A DNA stretch of 64,000 nucleotides, from contig JADJOJ010000010.1 of NCBI GenBank assembly GCA_016713825.1, positions 248,001 through 312,000 on the forward strand. Direction: 5' to 3'. The notes under the pieces are model-generated. The model was not told the origin of the DNA, ran no database searches, and saw only the letters and a program-made list of their open reading frames with translations. Both the position numbers and the translations under genes were made by a program. Numbering within the stretch: position 1 is the stretch's first letter; every line of letters begins with the position of its first letter. Below are positions 60,365 to 64,000 of this stretch, piece by piece. This DNA is from Candidatus Leptofilum gracile. GTDB taxonomy: Bacteria > Chloroflexota > Anaerolineae > Promineifilales > Promineifilaceae.

Positions 60365-63300
60365 TTAGCTTACCAGGTCGATGATTGACGGTTCGAGGGG
60401 TATTTCCGTCGGTTGTTCCTTGTTTTGCACAACCGGTAACAATACATGAAATGTTGTGCCCTCATTGAGTTGACTAGAAAAATAGATGCTGCCCTGGTGC
60501 ATTTCGATAAGCCATTTGGTAATGGGTAGGCCCAACCCCGTGCCGCTGGCCGTGCGTGTGGTAGAGCTGTCGGCCTGGGCAAAGGGCGTAAAGAGCTTAT
60601 CGTAATCATCTGGGGCAATACCGATGCCCGTGTCTTGCACAACCAGGTGTATCTGGTCATTGTCGGCACGGGCACGCAGCACAATTTCACCCTCATCTGT
60701 GAATTTGGCGGCGTTAGATAACAAGTTTAAAACGATTTGGCGCAGGCGGATGGGGTCGGCTTCGATCGGCGGTAAATCTTCAGGCACATCCCACACAAAG
60801 GTAATCGGATCGGTAATCAGGCTGCGCATTGTGTCTCGGGCGGGGTTGATGGCCTGGTGCAGGGAAATTGTTTCAAAATTGAGCGCCATTTTGCCTGCTT
60901 CAATTTTGGCCATGTCTAAAATTTCGTTGATGAGCATGAGCAGGTGCTGCCCATTGGTGTAAATGGATTGCAAATCCTCTTCTTGGGCAGGTGTGATGGG
61001 GCCATCGATGCCTTTGAGGATAACGCGGGAAAAGCCGATGATGGAGTTGAGCGGTGTGCGCAGTTCATGAGACATGTTGGCCAGGAACTGGGTTTTAAGC
61101 TCATCCAAGGCGCGCAGCTCTTCGTTTTGCTGTTGGGTTTGCTGGAAGAGCTGGGCATTGCCGATGGCCAGGCTGGTTTGGGTGGCCACACTGCGCAGCA
61201 GCTGCACGTCGCTTTCGTCGTAGGCGTGTGGTTGGTAAGATTGCACGCTGATCAGGCCAATGGCCTGTTTTTCTTGCTGGAGCTTGACCCACACGGTGGA
61301 TTGCGGCTGCCGCTTGGTGGCTGTGAGGGGCAACGCTTGCACCAGGGGGGCATGGGCATCAAACAGTTGGGGTGGTGTGTCGCCGTGGAGGAAGGTGTAA
61401 ATGGGGTCGTTTGGTACGATGTTCCGTGGCGCTAGCTCGACAATTTCGCCTCCGACAATGGTGAAAATTGGTTCGTACCGGTTTTGGCTTTGGTTGTAAA
61501 GGCCCAGGTGAAAGACGGTGTTGTCTAACAAACGGCCGACTTCGCCATAAATTGTTTGGGCCAGCAGCGAAAGGTCTAGCACGCGGGAGATGTTGGATTG
61601 TACCTGGTTGAGGGTGATGAGTTCCTGGGCGCGATGCAGCGCTTCATCCAGCAGCTTGATATTTTCTAGCTGGGTGGTGAGGTGGTCTACGATGGTTTGG
61701 GCAAATTGCAGGTTGGCGGGGGTGAACGGCCGTTCACCCCCTAGCGCATCAATGGCTAAATACCCCAGCAGCTCTTGCTGGCTGGCTGCTGGAATGAGCA
61801 GCGAGGCATCCGCCCCAAACTGCGTGACGTGCTGCTGAATGGCTTCTTTGGGCACCTTGCTTATGTTGGGCGACAGCTTCATCGGCTTTTGCTCCCGACT
61901 AAGCCGCTCGAAGACCGTATCGCCTAGCAGTGGCAAATGGTAGGGTTTGTCGAACGCCTTGGCGTTGGAGCTGGCCAGCAGCTTGCCGCTGCCTGCACCC
62001 CGCTCGTACAGCACAAAGCGGCATTGGTAGGCACCGGTGTACGCTTGCAGTTCGCGCACGGTAATGTCCAGGGCATCGTCTCGGGTGATGGCCTGGTTTA
62101 GGGCGCGGCCAATGCGGTAGAGCAGGTCTGTTTGGCGCAGCAGACGCTGGTTAGCCAGAATGGTGGCGGCCTGGTCGGCCAGGGTGCGCAGCGGTTGCAG
62201 GCTGGCGTTGGCAAAGGCGTTGGGCGTTTTGTGCGCCAGGGCCAGCGTGCCCAGCCATTCCTCATCAATGTAGATGGGAATCAGGGCCGCAGCGTGCCGC
62301 TGGTTTTGGGTGAATAGCCGTTGGGTAAAGGTGTCGATATTTTGGTTGTTTTGCACATCGGCCAGGATGAGGATGTCTGTGTTGGTTAGACGATCGCTGA
62401 AGCTGTATTTGTTCCGCGGGAAGCGATGCGCGGGATCTACTGGGATGTCGTCGCTGCTCCAGTAAACTGGGGTGATGAGATGGTCTGGCGCTTTGGGGTC
62501 GGCGATGATAATTTGCACCACATCGGCATTGGTAGCGGTTTGGGCAAAATCGACCAATGTTTTGTAGATTTCGTAGGCGTTGGTGGCCTGGCCAATGCGG
62601 CGGCTGGCGGTGTAAAGGCGATTGGATTCCACCAGGTTTTGTTCGGTTTGGGCAAACAGGTTGGCGTTTTCGATGGCGATGGCCAGCTGATCGGCCAGGC
62701 TTTGCAGCACGGTGATGGTTTCGCTGGCAAATGCGCCTTGCTGGGTGCTTTGCACGGTTAAGGCCCCGATAATTTTTTGCCCGGCTTTGAGCGGCAGGGC
62801 GAGTTCTGCGCGGGTTTCTGGCAGCAGTGGGTTGGGTTTGAAGGTTTCGGCGAGCTGCACGTTTTGTTCGACGAGGGTTTGGCCGGTGGCAATGGCGGTG
62901 CCAATCATGGAACTGCCGCCAATTTCCTGACTGTGGTTGAGCGCTATTTGCAGCTTGCCTGCTTCACCGGTGCCGGCTCGCAGAACGGCCGTATTGGTGG
63001 CCCCATCCACCAAAAAGAGCCCGACGTAGTACAGGTTGAAGCTGGCGCGAATGAGCTCTACCACTTCGGCAATGAGCTGGGCACGATCCAGAATGGTGGT
63101 GGCGGCGCGGGAGACTTCAGACGCGACGCGCAGCTGGTTGGAGTAGGCGCGGGTGGTTTGCACAAATTGGGCGTTGTTGAGGGCGCTGCCCATCTCGCGG
63201 ATGAGGTCTTGCACAAAGTCACGCTCTTCATCGGGCAGCGTTTCTAGACCGGGAATGAGCACCTGGCCAAACTGGTTGTCGCCGAGCTGAAGGGGTAAGA

Positions 63301-64000
63301 CGGCCGTATCGCTGTCACTTTCTGGCAGGGCGGCGGTGGGTTCGTCGCGGACGATGGTGAAGCTGTTTTCATTGGCGCGGGCTTGTAGGATGGCTTCTGG
63401 GGTATTCCAGATGCTGTCTAGATAACGGCCGTGCAAAATTTCTAGCTCGTGGGCGCGCTGTTGGGTCTCGTTGAGCAAGTACAAATTATTCCAGAGGGCA
63501 GCCAGGTTTTGGGCAAAGGTACGAATCAGAATAAGGTACTCTTCATACGTTTCGGTATCCAGATTGTCTTGGTTGGCCACGAAGGCCCCCAGCAGCTGCG
63601 ACCCTACCCGCAAAATGATGCCCACGACGATGCCATCCTGGCCCGATTCTGTCTGGAATACGCGCACAGATTCACCTTCTTTGGTGAGGGCGGTGTCTAG
63701 CAGATCGGCCGTTTCCTGGGGGGCGTGGTCACCTTGTGTCAGGAAGGGGGCGGTTGTGGTGATGACGCGCCAGGTGTCTTGGAGTTGCTCTAGCGCTTCA
63801 TACAGGGTCACGTGGGTAATGTCTAATGCCTGGCAGATACCGATGACGGCTTCGCGCAGCAGGCTGGCTTCGTCGCTGGTTTGGCTGAGGCGGGCATTGA
63901 GCTGCAAAATCTGGTTCAGGTTGGCATTGCGTTCTTTTTGGGCATCGTGCAGCGAAATCTGGCGCTCTAGTTGGGCATGTAGGGCGCGCTGCAAGGCAGT
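60365..64000 (-). CDS. Giant multi-GAF histidine kinase (partial, N-terminus outside window)
   Basis: At least 1,209 residues; the start lies beyond the window edge. About six consecutive segments end in the helix typical of GAF domains (for example SLADQLAIAIENANLFAQT, VATQTSLAIGNAQLFQQ). HisKA follows with the phospho-His in FLANMSHELRTPLNSIIGF, then HATPase with NLLSNAAKFTDEGE, DTGIGIAPDD and GTGLGLPITKW. No membrane segment is visible. It is upstream of the threonine synthase-receiver gene by 107 bases on the same strand, so it is the best candidate kinase for that receiver. Confidence 0.94.
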   Translation of the reverse strand, partial: TALQRALHAQLERQISLHDAQKERNANLNQILQLNARLSQTSDEASLLREAVIGICQALDITHVTLYEALEQLQDTWRVITTTAPFLTQGDHAPQETADLLDTALTKEGESVRVFQTESGQDGIVVGIILRVGSQLLGAFVANQDNLDTETYEEYLILIRTFAQNLAALWNNLYLLNETQQRAHELEILHGRYLDSIWNTPEAILQARANENSFTIVRDEPTAALPESDSDTAVLPLQLGDNQFGQVLIPGLETLPDEERDFVQDLIREMGSALNNAQFVQTTRAYSNQLRVASEVSRAATTILDRAQLIAEVVELIRASFNLYYVGLFLVDGATNTAVLRAGTGEAGKLQIALNHSQEIGGSSMIGTAIATGQTLVEQNVQLAETFKPNPLLPETRAELALPLKAGQKIIGALTVQSTQQGAFASETITVLQSLADQLAIAIENANLFAQTEQNLVESNRLYTASRRIGQATNAYEIYKTLVDFAQTATNADVVQIIIADPKAPDHLITPVYWSSDDIPVDPAHRFPRNKYSFSDRLTNTDILILADVQNNQNIDTFTQRLFTQNQRHAAALIPIYIDEEWLGTLALAHKTPNAFANASLQPLRTLADQAATILANQRLLRQTDLLYRIGRALNQAITRDDALDITVRELQAYTGAYQCRFVLYERGAGSGKLLASSNAKAFDKPYHLPLLGDTVFERLSREQKPMKLSPNISKVPKEAIQQHVTQFGADASLLIPAASQQELLGYLAIDALGGERPFTPANLQFAQTIVDHLTTQLENIKLLDEALHRAQELITLNQVQSNISRVLDLSLLAQTIYGEVGRLLDNTVFHLGLYNQSQNRYEPIFTIVGGEIVELAPRNIVPNDPIYTFLHGDTPPQLFDAHAPLVQALPLTATKRQPQSTVWVKLQQEKQAIGLISVQSYQPHAYDESDVQLLRSVATQTSLAIGNAQLFQQTQQQNEELRALDELKTQFLANMSHELRTPLNSIIGFSRVILKGIDGPITPAQEEDLQSIYTNGQHLLMLINEILDMAKIEAGKMALNFETISLHQAINPARDTMRSLITDPITFVWDVPEDLPPIEADPIRLRQIVLNLLSNAAKFTDEGEIVLRARADNDQIHLVVQDTGIGIAPDDYDKLFTPFAQADSSTTRTASGTGLGLPITKWLIEMHQGSIYFSSQLNEGTTFHVLLPVVQNKEQPTEIPLEPSIIDLVS

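Noticed and set aside
1..64000. Insertion sequences, prophage or conjugative genes
   Set aside because: I found no transposase, integrase, capsid, terminase or relaxase-like protein on either strand.

Overview
The window is bacterial chromosome, most likely from a filamentous Chloroflexota of the Anaerolineae/Promineifilum type. This placement is inference. It rests on MalT-type LuxR regulators, very long multi-GAF histidine kinases, a CheB-CheR-PAS fusion, secreted proteins ending in a short FLP-type tail, a serS T-box leader and a heavy load of small dispersed repeats. There is no rRNA, CRISPR array, transposase or phage gene. One tRNA (Lys, CTT) is present.

Layout. 0-10 kb: XRE-DUF805 protein, orphan HigA antitoxin, aldo/keto reductase, AraC regulator with LtrA, a minus-strand set (alpha/beta hydrolase, small ORF, SRPBCC, CPBP protease), and a MalT-type regulator cut by an in-frame stop, with LuxR fragments nearby. 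10-13.6 kb: two toxin-antitoxin pairs (PIN, MazEF) embedded in repeats. 13.6-16.3 kb: an A+T-rich island of three minus-strand genes separated by ~100-bp direct repeats. 16.3-22.1 kb: clostripain-like lipoprotein, pyrrolidone-carboxylate peptidase, DUF2007 protein, CopC-like protein and thioredoxin-fold lipoprotein; all five carry apparent frameshifts. 22-31.5 kb: Usp-DUF389-SH3 membrane protein, tRNA-Lys, aroK-aroB, greA, lysS and an antitoxin-Doc pair. 31.7-40 kb: a 1,360-residue PKD/cohesin/dockerin secreted protein beside a GH44 endoglucanase. 40-51 kb: histidine kinase with CheB-CheR-PAS, then VOC, phosphoesterase, heterodimeric ABC exporter and acetyltransferase. 51-64 kb: T-box leader with serS, glycosyltransferase, FemAB-like acetyltransferase, EamA transporter, then REC-histidine kinase, a threonine synthase fused to a receiver domain, and a giant GAF histidine kinase.

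Three things stand out. First, the palindrome ACGGCCGT recurs across genes and spacers far more often than chance allows, like a cyanobacterial HIP1 element, and it is concentrated in ~120-bp intergenic repeats. Second, small low-complexity palindromic repeats lie inside proteins (AroB, the MalT-type ATPase), at protein C-termini and inside the serS T-box leader. Third, a complete threonine synthase carries a C-terminal phospho-acceptor receiver domain and sits between two histidine kinases, which suggests phosphorelay control of an amino-acid enzyme.

Caution: about nine one-base frameshifts fall between 13.6 and 21.5 kb, several in homopolymers, and none is evident from 22 to 64 kb. Assembly or basecalling error must be excluded before calling these genes dead.
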